From Symsagittifera roscoffensis (taxonomy: Eukaryota > Xenacoelomorpha > Acoela > Convolutidae), in the NCBI RefSeq assembly GCF_963678635.1, contig NC_087062.1, positions 14,368,670 to 14,432,669 of the forward strand: a stretch of DNA of 64,000 nucleotides. The letters run 5' to 3'. The notes under the pieces were generated by a model. That model saw only the letters and a list, made by a program, of their open reading frames with translations. It did no database searches and was not told the origin of the DNA. Position numbers and translations under genes: made by a program. Below, piece after piece: positions 41,814 to 53,990 of the stretch (the first letter of the stretch is position 1; the number at the start of each line of letters is the position of its first letter).

Positions 41814-43720
41814 GGGAAAAGTTTACCAAGGATAGTTTCGACTTTCAATAAAGAAATTATCAGAAAAATGATTTTTGCAATAATTTCTCCGCTCTTCCTT
41901 GGTATCTCTTATATCAATGTACAGACGCACAAAACATGTTCTCGACGATGATTTATTTAATTTCTAGTGCTCTTCAGCAGCATGCTCCTATCGATAAAAA
42001 ATTTGTTCGTAATTTTAAACCAAAAAATGTGTTGAAAACGGAATGGTTCGATTCAGAATGTCAGCAATTGTTGATTAAGAAACAAAATTCACTCAGATCA
42101 TACCGCAGTCAAAGCACAAGCGATAATTGGTCAAAGTTTTTACGTAATCAAACTTAGGCGAATTTTTTGGCGCTAAAAAGCCTCCGAATTACAACAAATC
42201 TGCCTCTGAATCTGCGCCTTTCCATTTTTAACACATTACAAAGAAGCAATGCTTTGATATAGTTCAAAAAATCAATGTCAGAAAACCACTCGGACCTTGT
42301 ACCGTACCTGCTTGAGCAATCATTGACGGTCAATCAGTTATAGTTCCACATTTAACTTTTGTCATAAATACTTGCTTAGATGAGAACATTTTCCCGATCG
42401 AACTGAAAAAAGCACACGTAATCCCTTTGTTTGAAAAGGATGACCCAATGGATGCCAAAAAATTATTGGCCAATATCAATAACTTGTGCTTTTTCTAAAA
42501 TTTTTGAAAAAATTTTGCATGCCCAAATAACAGAACATTTTCAAATAATGACACAATTTCAATTCGGATTTCGCAAAAACATTTCAACACAAGATGCTCT
42601 TGTTTATGTGACAGAAAGTATTCGAAATCAAATAGACTCAAAAAAAATCGTGCATGCAGCTTTATTAGATCTGTCCAAGGTTTTTGATTCTATTTCGCAT
42701 GAAGTTTTAATTGAAAAAATGCTTTCTCTCGGTTTTTCAAATGGAGCAAATGCTTTAATTGCTAGCTTCCTAAACAAACGTATTCAAAGAGTAAACGTCA
42801 ATGGAATCTTTTCAGACTGGATTGAAATCAAACGAGGCGTCCCATAAGGAACGGTACTTAGTCCGTTGTTGTTCAATTTATATGTTAATGACATACAAGA
42901 GCGATTATATGAAGGTTGTACTTTAGTTCAATATGCTGACGACTGTATGGTTTTTTCCTCTTCTATAATTTCTGAGGATGCTTTGAATCGATTGCAAAAA
43001 TCACTCAAAAATCGAACGGAATTTTTTGCAGAGAATCAATTGAATCTGAATGCATCTAAATCGGAATTTATAACATTTTGTCAAAAAAATGATAGCAAAA
43101 ATGTTGATACTGATACAAAAGTAATTAATGGGCATTATGTAGCCAAAAAAAATCAGAATGCAAGTCTTGATTAAAATTTATCTTTTCATGCTCAAATCAA
43201 AACAATTCACCAAAAAATGGCACAAGGAATTAAAACTATAGATACAATTGGACAACAACTGACGACATTATCATTAGTTGCCTTGCTTCATTGTCTTGTT
43301 TTATCATATTTAGATTATTCAGCAGTATTTTTAATACAAATTAATTCTACTTTGATGCTATCTCTAGAGAAACAGTTGAACTGGGCGTTAAAAAGAACAT
43401 ATTTCAGATCGAAATTTAAATCTTCTTCCCTTCTTCGCATTAGCAAATCGTTCATTGGAATCGAGAAAAGAATTGAGTTAATGTGTATAACATACTTATA
43501 CCAATATCTTACAAACAAAAAGAAGGCTTTTCAAAATACATTGAGACTACCGACTGCCAATTATAGGCTCAAAAAAAGAAAGAAACAATTTATTTTTGAC
43601 AAACATTGTTCAACCGCTTCTCTACAAAAATCATTTTTTCATTTGACTTCTAAAAAATGGAATTCACTGCCCATAATTTTGCGCAATTTAGAAAAATTGA
43701 GAACAGGATTCAAGAAATAA
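41814..43720 (+). pseudogene. LINE A2 linker, reverse transcriptase and C-terminal region
   Basis: Linker frame 41936-42157; RT from about 42240. The motif GVPQG carries a Gln-to-stop change at 42845-42847, just before the catalytic YADD region (near 42935). Other frame breaks occur near 42470 and 43175. The C-terminal frame is 43217-43720. Clearly dead, but close in sequence to A1. Confidence 0.87.
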
Positions 43721-44189
43721 TTGAAAGAATTTTACGTGAGTGAATTGAGAAACAATCCAATATGTACAAATACAAAAACGTGACCTGATTTCCGTTTTTG
43801 CTAGTTCTATATATTTTAATTTAGTTTAATTTTTCACTAATTGTTTGAAGGAGAACCTGTATATACTCTGTATATACGCTGTATGTTTGGACTATCTGTA
43901 AAATTGTTTGTAAAGTTTTAATACCAGCTCGTTCTTAATTCCTAAAACTGATGTTTTTTTAGTATCCGTAACTTCATATATTTTAATCAACCCATTTCTG
44001 AACTGTAACCGAATTTATTTTGTTTTGTTTTGTTTTGTTTATTGCTTGTTTTCTGATGTTGTGTTTTTGTTTGATGTAACCAATCAATTTTAACCAACTT
44101 TATTATTTACACCTTGCTATACTGATGCCTCGGCTTTTATTGTATAGTAATTCAGGTGTTCTTTCTTCTTCTTCTTCTTCTTCTTCTTC

Positions 44190-44991
44190 AAAAGATGACC
44201 ACAAACGTCATACACTGACAGTTATTGCTCCCCCCGAAGCAGAGCAATTCATAACTAGCATCAAAAGCGAAGGAATCATTCTACTTAACAGGACGGTATT
44301 TCCCATGGGCTGCTTTCCAAGGTCTCATAGACCCAAGAACATTTTACCCTAAACTAGCCAAAATCAAATATGTATGCAACGATATCGAAGCGAAATTAAT
44401 TCTCCAATTGCCTGGAGACATAATTCATAGCCCCATATTCCAACGTGAGAACTGTATCGTAACTGAACCGTGTCAGTATGTTTACACAGGAAAGCAATTT
44501 TAGAAGATGAAATACAAAACGAAGAACAAGAGAAAAAGCTGACGGACTGGTCTTACAAATCGAGAATGGATAGCTTCAAAATGTGGTAAGGTGTAGAAAT
44601 CTCGTTTCACATACCTTCACTACATGAATGTCAAAAACTTAAGATGTCTGGACGCCAACAAAAAAGTCATCACGATGATTGGTGCAACATAGGAAACCAA
44701 ATAACCAATGATCCAAATAATCCGTACCCACAAAAACCAAGCTCCAATAATGCCAGCGACCAGAAAAACTATGACGAAACAACAAGCGATAAGTTTTGTA
44801 ATGGTACCGAAAATGAAGAAGTTAAGATTGTCGAAACACCACCATCTAGAGTTTTAATTAATGAATCTAAAACAAACGGTGCAGCAACTCCAAGCGAAGA
44901 AAAACAAAAGGATGAGGTTCTCAACAATCAGGTCGTAGATTTCATTCTTACTCTGCAAAAGAAAAAAAGACAAATTAAATATCAAAAATAA
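44190..44991 (+). pseudogene. LINE B2 ORF1, C-terminal part
   Basis: Resumes after LINE A2 with KDDHKRHTLTVIAPPEAEQF; frame broken at 44352 and around 44590. The last open part, 44644-44991, is polar and ends NNQVVDFILTLQKKKRQIKY, a tail also recognisable in B5 near 60400. Function of ORF1 not assignable from sequence. Confidence 0.7.
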
Positions 44992-45019
44992 CAAACAAAA
45001 ATGTTCCTCTGACGGATAA

Positions 45020-45977
45020 ATGCTTACAAAAAGAGAGCGTGAAACTCGACCAACCTCTTGGTCAGTTTTAACACGGAAGAAAGGGTCTAAAATGAAATTT
45101 AAAAATAACAAAATAACGGAGAAGAATTGTTTGGAGGGAAGTTTTAGCAAAATTTCTATGTGCGAAAAACCAGATATTTTTGCCGTTAATATTTTAAGCA
45201 TAGGAAATCCAGCTAAATTACAGTCACTTATCAAAAAACGCCAAGTTTTAAAAAATTCGCCCAGTTTCATTTTGTGCATTCAGCAAGCAAAAATATCAAA
45301 ACTTACAAACATATAGATTGGGTTTACTGGATAAAAACAATGTGTTATTCGATTTCATACCGGGCTCAAATAATTCTGGTGGTTTCTTAACGTTATGGTC
45401 ATCAAATTTGAGCACTGCAAAAAGAATTGCTTCAAGTACAGGTTTTCAATTGTTAAAGTTTGTCAAACTTGATTGGTTTGTTATCAACGTTTATGCGAAC
45501 CCAATATCATTCCAAGCAACTTTGAATTCCCTGATAATAAGCATCAGATTTTTACCTAAAAAATCGAAAATTATCATGATGGGTGATTTTAATGCGCTGA
45601 GTTATGACAATATTAACAGTTCTTTAATACTTAAGTTAAATGATGCACGTATCAAACGATTTACCCAATTCAAAGAACAAATTCTTGATTGTTTTGGTTT
45701 TGTTGATTTTGCACTAAAGAATGATTTTTGCGATTATACACATTATGACAAACAACATAAAATTTTTGCGCGCATAGATTATGTTTTTATGAAATTCGAA
45801 ACAGAGTATAACTCTATGCAAAGCACTCAAATATCAATTTCTGATAACTTGCTCTTACACGTTTTTGTTAAGCCATCTAACTTGTATCAGCGCGGCCCCA
45901 GTTACTGCAAATTAAATGAAAAAAATTTTAAGAAACAACGCCAGCTTAGTTGGCGAAGATCTAAAAAACTTTTCTGA
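45020..45977 (+). pseudogene. LINE B2 ORF2 endonuclease
   Basis: Endonuclease of LINE type in two pieces separated by a TAG near 45314. The second piece is open (45318-45977) with IMMGDFNAL, ARIDYVFM and SDNLLLHV. In the N-terminal motif the expected QE is read as QQ (IQQAKI), whereas B4 keeps PQEANF, so a metal-binding Glu appears replaced by Gln. It ends with GPSYCKLNEKN, a conserved post-endonuclease segment. Confidence 0.8.
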
Positions 45978-47430
45978 AAATGAATCACCAAGTAGTTACA
46001 AAAATTTTAAGCACAATTTTTGTGACCTTCTGAGGTTTATTCATGAGAACAAAAAGCGTGTAGATCAGAAAGAACTTAATATATTGAAGTATCACGAAAA
46101 TTTTCTCAGAGACTGCATTAACAGCGGAAAAGGTCCGAAAAGGTTGATTGAAAAATATCATTTGGTGCTGGAACATCTTCAAAAAGTTTCCAAGGAAGAA
46201 GATTTTTCAGATTATCGAAAACTTCAGAAAATTCTCAGCTATACTTTTGAGGGTGTGCCCAAATTTTGTAGTCAATAGACCTCGAAGAACATAATTAACT
46301 CAATCAAGCGAATTCAAGTGGATCAGAACGTTTATCGTACGGATAAGGATATTCTTAATCAACTTCGAACGTATTTTCAAATATTTTTTCAAATATCTCT
46401 ACAACAGACTCCGATCAACTACTAATGATATTTTTATCAAAAATTAAACTCGAAAATAATGAGAACGATGGCTATAATTACTTTACAGAAGATGAAATTC
46501 ACTTGGCTATAAACAAATCGAATTTGAAAAGCTCACCTGGACCAGACGGCCTTACATCTCAGCTATATAAGACTTTCACGGACGAGTTTTGTTCAATTTA
46601 GCTGAAGTTTTTAATCATTTTGTTCAAGGTGGAAAACTTCCAAAACAGTTTTTATTTAGCAATAATCAAACTGCTCCCGAAATCTGAAATTGCCATAGCA
46701 GTAAAAGATTTTCGCTCCATCAGCCTCATGAATACGCGAAAATCTTGGCCCATTTAGTCTGTAATAGTATTAAAAAAGGCCTTTGCAAAGTTGTAAAAAA
46801 TCATCAGCACGCGTATTTGCCTGGAAGACAATTGCACACAGCAACACAAAAGTTGAAAAAAGCGATTACTCCAGAAAGAATGGCTAACCGAAGTTCTTGT
46901 AGTGTAAAATTAGACTTTTCTAAAGCATTTGACAGAGTTGACAGGTCACTTCTCATCAAAATTTTGAAAGGGTTAAACCTTGATGAGTTTTCAGTTAGAG
47001 CTATTGAAACTTTGTATTTAGACTCAAAAGCAGTAATTGAGATAAATGATTTTTTATCAGCCAGGTTCAAAATTTATCGCGGTGTGAGACAAGGTTCCGC
47101 TCTTTCCGCATTTTTCTTCATAGTTTTTATTGAACGAACCCCTTCTTCAAGCAATTGAATCTACAGAAGCAATTGAAGTTTTCGGGTAATTGTGCCCCAA
47201 ACTAGTTTCATATGCAGTCGACATAACTTGCCTTATCAAAATCCGATGTATTGACAGGTTGTTTCGCTTAATCGATACATTTTGCGAACAAACCCAAATG
47301 ATGATTCACATAAGTGAAAGTGAAGTGCGTTCCATACCTGATTTATCACCCTTAAAACAAGGGAGGAAACAAAAATACTTGGTGTCTTGTTTTACACTTC
47401 CCAAAAAGTTCAAAATATTGAAGAATTAAA
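45916..47430 (+). pseudogene. LINE B2 ORF2 linker and reverse transcriptase
   Basis: Post-endonuclease linker frame at 45916-46278, then RT in broken frames: SPGPDGLTSQLY near 46530, LDFSKAFDRVD near 46910, RGVRQGSALSAF near 47085, and a palm motif near 47210. The palm motif reads YAVD rather than YADD (GTC for GAC), removing one catalytic Asp. The GVRQG form places it with L1/Tx1-like RTs, unlike LINE A. Confidence 0.82.
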
Positions 47431-48391
47431 GAGTTCTCAAATTCAAAAACATCGCGGGTTAATTTCACTAAGTAAATCTTTGAGGGCCAAGTCATTAACA
47501 CTGTCAGTTTATGTTCTCCCTAAATTTTTTCATTTGGCTCGTCATACTACATTTAACTTGAATACTGTTAAAAAATGCCAAGAATTATTAAATACAGAAT
47601 TGAAAAAATCAAGCAGACTCGACATAAGGAAAGAAGTTTTATATCACCCCATCTTAGATGGTGGGGTAGGCTTACCATGCCTACAATTTAAACTTTTTAG
47701 TCTGAAAATTATCGATTTCTTTATTTCTGATATGTCAAATCAAAATAGTTTGTTACCAACTGAATTTATTTCCCCGAAAGAATTCAAAAATTTGTTGAAA
47801 AATACGAATATCTCTATTGAAATAAGTTCGAGTGACTTTGCAAAAATTTCAAACATTACCAATAGCCGTTTAATTATAAAAATACAGACAAAATCGCGAG
47901 ATGCTATTATTTCTGCTTACAAAACTGTAGTTTTCATCGAGCAGCAATTTCCCAATTGTGTTTTGCTGCAAACCGTTACCTCTGTTCAGAAGAAGAATTG
48001 ATTAACCTTACAGGCGAAATTTGGAAAAACTCAATGCTTGATGTATGAGAAAATCTTTCTTTATAAATTTGCGTACGCTGTTTTTATAGATCGAGAAAAG
48101 CGGTGGTTTCTATTTCTTGAGAATGCCCCCGAATGTTACTATTGTAATTTAGAATGCGAAACATTCGAACACCTAATTTTCAGTTGTCCCTCGCTACAAC
48201 CTTCAAGAAACATTTTACAGAATAACAATCGGCGTGACGTTTTTGTATCAACCAACATTGTAAGGCTTAAGTATGTTGTTGCGGTTATTCGTGGTGCATA
48301 TTCAAAATCATCGACGTCATGGAAAATCATCTTGCAAACATTTGTGTCATGGGAAGTATTGAAGATAAAAAATACAATTTGCTCCTTCTGA
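47387..48391 (+). pseudogene. LINE B2 ORF2 C-terminal region with Cys/His motif
   Basis: Two frames (47387-48001, 48038-48391). The end carries CYYCNLECETFEHLIFSCP, a C-x2-C...H-x4-C arrangement as in the zinc-finger tail of many LINE RTs. The same segment recurs in the 3' copies at 49255 and 50267 onward, and in B3 and B4. Confidence 0.82.
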
Positions 48392-48795
48392 TATAAACTA
48401 CAAGGATATGTTAGACTTCAGCAACAAACCAGGATACCCGGTATCCGGTAAAAGTAATGTCAATTGAACAAAAACTACTAAAAAGTAGAAGGTAGATATA
48501 TCACGCGTACCAGGATACTCTGTATCCGGCACTTAAAATGTATTTTATGCACAAGTCACAAAAAGAACAAAAACAGTTTGCCGATCAGGACACCCAGTAT
48601 CCGTTTGAACAAAAAAATGTACAGAAACAGTTCAGAAACTATCTGAACAAGCTGTCAACAATTTAGAAGGTGTTTCATGTGTTTACATTTAGTTTACTAA
48701 CTCGATGAGTTGTTTTCGATAAATATGATGTTATTTGATGTACATATTGATTATGAAACTCTCAACTAAAAAAATTTAATTTACATTTTGGAAAA
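48392..48795 (+). other. LINE B2 3' UTR with three GGATAC/GTATCC hairpins
   Basis: Hairpin-forming sequences GGATAC-CCG-GTATCC at 48432-48446, GGATAC-TCT-GTATCC at 48513-48527 and GGACAC-CCA-GTATCC at 48588-48602. The UTR ends in an A-run near 48788-48797. No frame of interest. Confidence 0.75.
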
Positions 48796-49920
48796 AAAAA
48801 TTCAACACAAACATTTCAGTCTGAATGTTATCGATTTCTTTGCTTTCGATATGTCAGATCAAAAGAGTATATTATCAACAGAATTTACTTTCCCAAAAGA
48901 AATCAAAAATTTATTGAGAAATACGAACATCTCTATTGAAATAAATTCGAGTTATTTTGCGATATTTTCAAACGTTACAAATAGCCGTTTAATTATAAAA
49001 CTGCAGACAAAATCGCGAGAGGTTTATTATTTCTGCTTACAAAACTGTAGTTTTCTTCTAGCTGCAGCTTCCCGCTTGTGTTTTGCTGCAAACCGTTATC
49101 TCTGTTCAGAAGAAGAATTGATAAAATTTACAGGCAAAATTTGGAAAAATTCAATGCTTGATGTATATGAAAAACTTTTCTTTACAAATTTGCGTACGCT
49201 GTTTTTAAAGATCGAAAAAAGCGGTGGTTTTTATTTCTTGAGAATGCCCCCGAATTGTTCTATTGTAGTTTAGAATGCGAAACATTCGAACTCCTAATTT
49301 TCAGTTGTCCTTCGCTTCAAACTTCAAGAAACATATTACAGAATAACAATCGGCGTGACGTTTTTGTATCAACCAACATTGTAAGGCTTAACTATGTTTT
49401 TGTGGTTATTCATGGTGCATATTCAAAATCATCGACGTCATGGAAAATCATCTTGCAAACATTTGTGTCATGGGAAGTATTGAAGATAAAAAATACAATT
49501 TGCTCCTTCTGATATAAACTACAAGGATATGTTAGACTTCAGCAACAATTCAGGATACCCGGTATCCGGTAAAAGTAATGTCAATTGAACAAAAACTACT
49601 AAAAAGTAGAAGGTAAATATATCAAGCGCACCAGGACACTCTGTATCCGGTACTAAAAATTGTATTTTAAGCACAAGTCACAGAAAGAACAAAAACAGTT
49701 TGCCGATCAGGACACCCAGTATCCGTTTGAACAAAAAATGTACAGAAACAGTTCAGAACTATCTAGACGAGCTGTCAACAATTTAGAAGGTGTTTCATGT
49801 GTGTACATTTAGGTTACTAACGCGATGAGTTGTTTTCGATAAATATGATGTTATTTGATGTACATATTGATTATGAAACACTCAACTAAAAAAATTTAAT
49901 GTACATTTTGAAAAAAAAAA
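48796..49920 (+). repeat. Second tandem copy of LINE B 3' end
   Basis: Repeats about 1.12 kb from the C-terminal ORF2 region (from ATCGATTTCTTT, compare 47710) through the Cys/His motif and the hairpin-bearing 3' UTR (first hairpin at 49553-49567). Frames 48788-49273 and 49255-49512 are partly open. It starts directly after the A-run of the previous copy. Confidence 0.88.
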
Positions 49921-50982
49921 GATTCAACTCAAACATTTCAGTCTGAAAGTTATCGATTTCTTTGCTTTCGATATGTCAGATCAAAAGAGTATATTATCCA
50001 CAGAATTTATTTTCTCGAAAGATTTCAAAAACTTGTTGAGAAATACGAATATCTCTATTGAAATAAATTCGAGTGATTTTGCGATAATTTCAAACGTTAC
50101 AAATAGCCGTTTAATTATAAAACTGCAGACAAAATCGCGAGAGGTTTATTATTTCTGCTTACAAAACTGTAGTTTTCTTTGAGCTGCAGCTTCGCGCTTG
50201 TGTTTTGCTGCAAACCGTTCAGAAGAAGATTTGATAAAATTTACAGGCAAAATTTAGAAAAATTCAATGCTTGATGTATGGGAAAAACATTTTCTTTACA
50301 AATTTGCGTACGCTGTTTTTAAAGATCGAGAAAAGCGGTGGTTTTTATTTCTTGAGAATGCCCCCAAATTTTTCTATTGTAATTTAGAATGCCAAACATT
50401 CGAACACCTAATTTTCAGTTGTCCTTCGCTTCAAACTTCAAGAAACACATTACAGATTAACAATTGGCGTGAAGTTTTTGTATCAACCAACATTTCAAGG
50501 CTTAAGTATGTGGTTGCGGTTATTCGTGGTGCATATTCAAAATCATCGACGTCATGGAAAATCAACTTGCAAACATTTGTGTCAGGGGAAGTAGGGAAGA
50601 TACGAAATACAAATTGCTCCTTCTGATAAAACTGCCAAGGATATGGTAGACTTCAGCAACAAACCAGGATACCCGGTATCCGGTAAAAGTAATGTCAATT
50701 GAACAAAAACTGCTAAGAAGTAGAAGGTAGATTCATTTCAAGCGTACCAGGATACTCTGTATCCGGTACTACAAAATGTATTTTAATCACAAGACAGGGG
50801 ACAAACAAAAAAAAACAGTTTGCCGATCAGGACACGCAGTATCCGTTTGAAACAGTTCAAAAACTATCTAGACAAGCTCTTAACAATTTAGAAGGTGTTT
50901 CTTGTGTCAACATTTACGTAACTAATTCGATGAGTTATTTTCGATAAATATGATGTTATTTGAAGTACATACTGATTATGAA
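49921..50982 (+). repeat. Third tandem copy of LINE B 3' end
   Basis: Same start point as the second copy (TTCAACTCAAACATTTCAG), about 1.06 kb, with frames at 49973-50182 and 50267-50626 and hairpins at 50667-50681 and 50750-50764. It ends GATTATGAA, where B3 begins. Confidence 0.88.
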
Positions 50983-51030
50983 AGATTTTTGCCTTCTGAT
51001 ATCTGCATTTTGAAACAAAAAAACTAAGTC

Positions 51031-51960
51031 ATGAGTCAACAACAACTGGCGAGATCTCAGCTACCAATTAACCATGAAGTGCTGATTTAAACGGAAACTA
51101 ATTTGAGAAATGCGCTAAAAGGAAAGAAAGCGACGGAAGAAACAAAACAAATTTAAATAATCAAAATCATCCCACCATTCACGAAAGAAATTGTCAAGAG
51201 AGCCGAAAGTTTGGCTGAGGCATATCAAAGTTGGGCTTCCAATATGCTGAAACAATTCCCCACAGCAATGCAACAGAAGATGAAAATCTCAGAAACAATA
51301 AATGTGACAAAAGATGATCGCAAACTGCATTTCGGACAAATACCGTTATTGCTCCCACCGAAGAACAGCTATTTTTAACCAGCATCAAAAGCGAAGGAAT
51401 CATTCTAATTAACAGGACGGTATTTCCCACGGGATGCTTTCCAAGGTCTCATAGACCCACGAACATTTGACTTAATTTTGCCAAAACTGTCGAATTTGCC
51501 TTATGCGTGCAAAGATATCCAGGCAAAATTAATTCTCCAAAAACCGGAAGACATAATTCATAGCCCTATAATCCAAAATGAGACCTGTAATCTAACTGAA
51601 CCGGGTCACCATGTTTATACAGGAAGATCAATTTTAGAAGTTTAAAAACAAACCGAAGAACAAAGAAAAAAGCTGAAGGTCTTATTAATCGAGAATGAAA
51701 GGCTTTAAAATATGGGATGGTGTAGAAACCTCGTTTCATAAACTTCACTACATGAATGTCAAAAAGCAAGATCTTTCAAAACCAAGAAAAAAGTCATCAC
51801 GATGGTTGGTGCAACATAGGAAATGAACAGACCAATAAGCTCCAGTAATGTCAGCGACAAGAAAAACAATGACGTTAAACAATGAAAAACAAGCGATAAG
51901 GGTTGTAATGGCAGCAAACTTGTGACATTCGACCATAACGGCGCCAAAATGCATCGATTT
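51031..51960 (+). pseudogene. LINE B3 ORF1
   Basis: Translated in the reading phase of B2 ORF1 it shows MSQQQL, then EIVKRAESLAEAYQSWASNM and AMQQKM, then IKSEGII and GLIDPRTF, but with several in-frame stops and small indels. It is useful because it lacks the LINE A insertion and so shows the empty target site near 51290-51300. Confidence 0.75.
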
Positions 51961-51984
51961 TTTTAAAACATTGGACTGGGAAGA

Positions 51985-52362
51985 TTGTCCGTTTTACTGT
52001 CTGTTACCGAACGTTTCCCGAGAAACAGGATGGCTATTGGGACGATTCCACTAGCCTTCCGGAAGGACGACAAGACCGCTCTTCTTCCGGATTCCAGAAC
52101 CCGTGAGGGTCTCGGGAAGGAGAGTGTAACTCTCTATTTTAACAAATTTTTAGCTTCCTAGATTGTCCTGAATTGAATTTAAAAAATCTAAATTTGTTTT
52201 CAGATAATGAAAAGAAAGCTAGGAGTTGATGGAAGGGGTTGCTACATCTCCAATGGGAATGATGATTTTTATCTACTGAACGAAAACAATAGTGATATAA
52301 TAAATAAGTAGTAGCCCTGTGTTTAGGAGTGACCTGGTGGTCTGGGGATACTGAGACCCATT
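51985..52362 (+). repeat. Fragment of an LTR related to element I, plus orientation
   Basis: The reverse complement matches element I LTR at about 20700-20960: the GGGGATACTGAGACCCA end, the GATAAAAATCATCA block, and TCCGGATT...GAGGGTCTCGGGA. The left boundary is uncertain. It replaces or is accompanied by loss of the N-terminal endonuclease of B3. Confidence 0.7.
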
Positions 52363-52369
52363 TGAATGA

Positions 52370-53990
52370 TGATTTCAAAGCACTGAATTATGACAATTTT
52401 AACAGTTCTTCATTACATAAGTTAAATGATGCACGTATAAAACAATTTACCCAACTCAAAGAACAAGTTCTTGATTGTTTTGGTTTGTTGATTTCGCACT
52501 TAAGAATGATTTTCATGATTATATGCAATTTGATAGAAAAAATTATAACTTTTTCGCTTAGATAATGTTTTTATGAACTTCGAAATCTATGGAAAGTATG
52601 ACTCTATGCAAAGCACTCAAATACAAATTTATGATCATTTGCTCCTACACGTTTTTTTAAGCTCTCAAACTTGTATCAGCGCGGCCCTAGTTACTGGAAA
52701 TTAAGTGGCGAAATTTTAACAAACAGCGCCAATTTGATTCGTAAAGATCTTAAAATTTTTTTTGAAATGACCCACCAAATGGTTACGAATACTTTAAGCA
52801 TAATTTTTGTGACCTTTGGAAGTTTATTCAATAGAACAAAAAGCGTTTCAATCAGAAAGAACTCAATAAGTTGAAACATCAAAAAAAATTTCTCAGAGAT
52901 TGCATTCACAGCGGAAAAGAGCCGAATCCGAGTTTAGTTGAAAATTATCAAAAATATCAAATATCCGAGAGCATTGAAATTTTCAGAAATCTCTCCGATA
53001 TACTGTTGAGCGTGTGCCAATTTTTTGTAGTCACTTGACCTCAAAGAACATAGTTGATTCAATCAAGTGGATCAGAACATTTAACACATGTATGAGGATA
53101 TTTTTATCAATTTCGAATTTATTTTTCAAATAATTTTACAACAGACTCCGATCAGCTACTAATGACGTTTATATCAAAAAATAAACTAGAAAAAAATTAG
53201 AAAGATGGCTATATTTACTTTACAGAAGATGAAACTCACTTGGCTATAAATAATCTGAAAAACTGGCCTGGCCTGGACCAGACGGCCTTACATCTTGGCT
53301 ATACAAAAATTTAACTGAAGCATTTTGTTCAATTTTAGCTCAAAATTTCAATCACTTTGTTCAAGGTGGAAAAATCCCAAGTAGTTTATTTTTTTCAATA
53401 ATCAAACTGCATCCGAAATCTGAAAGACCATAGCAGCACAAGATTTTTGACCGATTAGTCTCAACAATACCGACGCAAAAATGTTTGCCCATGTAATTTG
53501 TAATAGAAATTAAAAAGACCTTTGCAAAGTTGTAAAAACCATCAGCATGCTATTTTCCCGGAAGACAAATGCACACAACAATATGAAACTTAAAAAAGCT
53601 ATTATTCCAGAACAATTTGCTAACCGATTTTCATGCGCAGTCAAAGGAGAATTTTCTAAACCATTTGACAGAGCTGACAGATCTATTTTCATCAAAAATT
53701 TGAAAGGGTTAAACCTTGATGAGTTTTCCATTGGAGCTATTGAAAGTTTCTATATAGAATCGAAAGCAGTATTTGAGATGAACGGTTTTATATCAGCCAG
53801 CTTCAAAGTTCATCGCGGCGTGCGTCAAGGTTGCCCCCTTTCCGCATTTTTTCCGTTAATTTTTATTTACTTCGTTGAATCTAAAGAAGAAAATGAAGGT
53901 TTCAGGTTAATAAGCCCCGAACTAGTTTCATATGCAGACGACATAAATTGCCTCATCAAAATCCGATGTATTGACGGGTTTTTTTGCTGA
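52370..53990 (+). pseudogene. LINE B3 endonuclease remnant and reverse transcriptase
   Basis: Endonuclease C-terminal half (DFKALNYDNFNSS near 52372), broken before GPSYWKLSG near 52690. The RT part has the PGPDGLTS region near 53275, FSKPFDRAD near 53655, RGVRQGCPLSAF near 53815, and SYADDINCL near 53935, which keeps both catalytic Asp residues where B2 has lost one. Many stops elsewhere. Confidence 0.8.

Larger units (their letters stand above)
40269..44189 (+). mobile_element. LINE A copy A2, with duplicated endonuclease module
   Basis: Same insertion point in LINE B ORF1 as A1. Layout: linker piece, endonuclease, linker, second endonuclease, linker, RT, C-terminal region, 3' UTR with (TTTTG)n near 44016-44039, (TTC)n end at about 44165-44189. 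Compared with A1 it has an extra 768-bp endonuclease unit and lacks about 0.2 kb in the endonuclease-RT linker. Confidence 0.87.
39885..50982 (+). mobile_element. LINE B copy B2 (L1/Tx1-like), full length but decayed, interrupted by LINE A2
   Basis: 5' end TTTTTGCCTTCTGATA (compare 50985). Order: 5' UTR, ORF1 (39987 onward) interrupted by A2, ORF1 resumed at 44190-44991, ORF2 endonuclease, RT, C-terminal Cys/His motif, 3' UTR, then two more tandem copies of the 3' end. It is followed immediately by the 5' end of B3. Confidence 0.8.
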
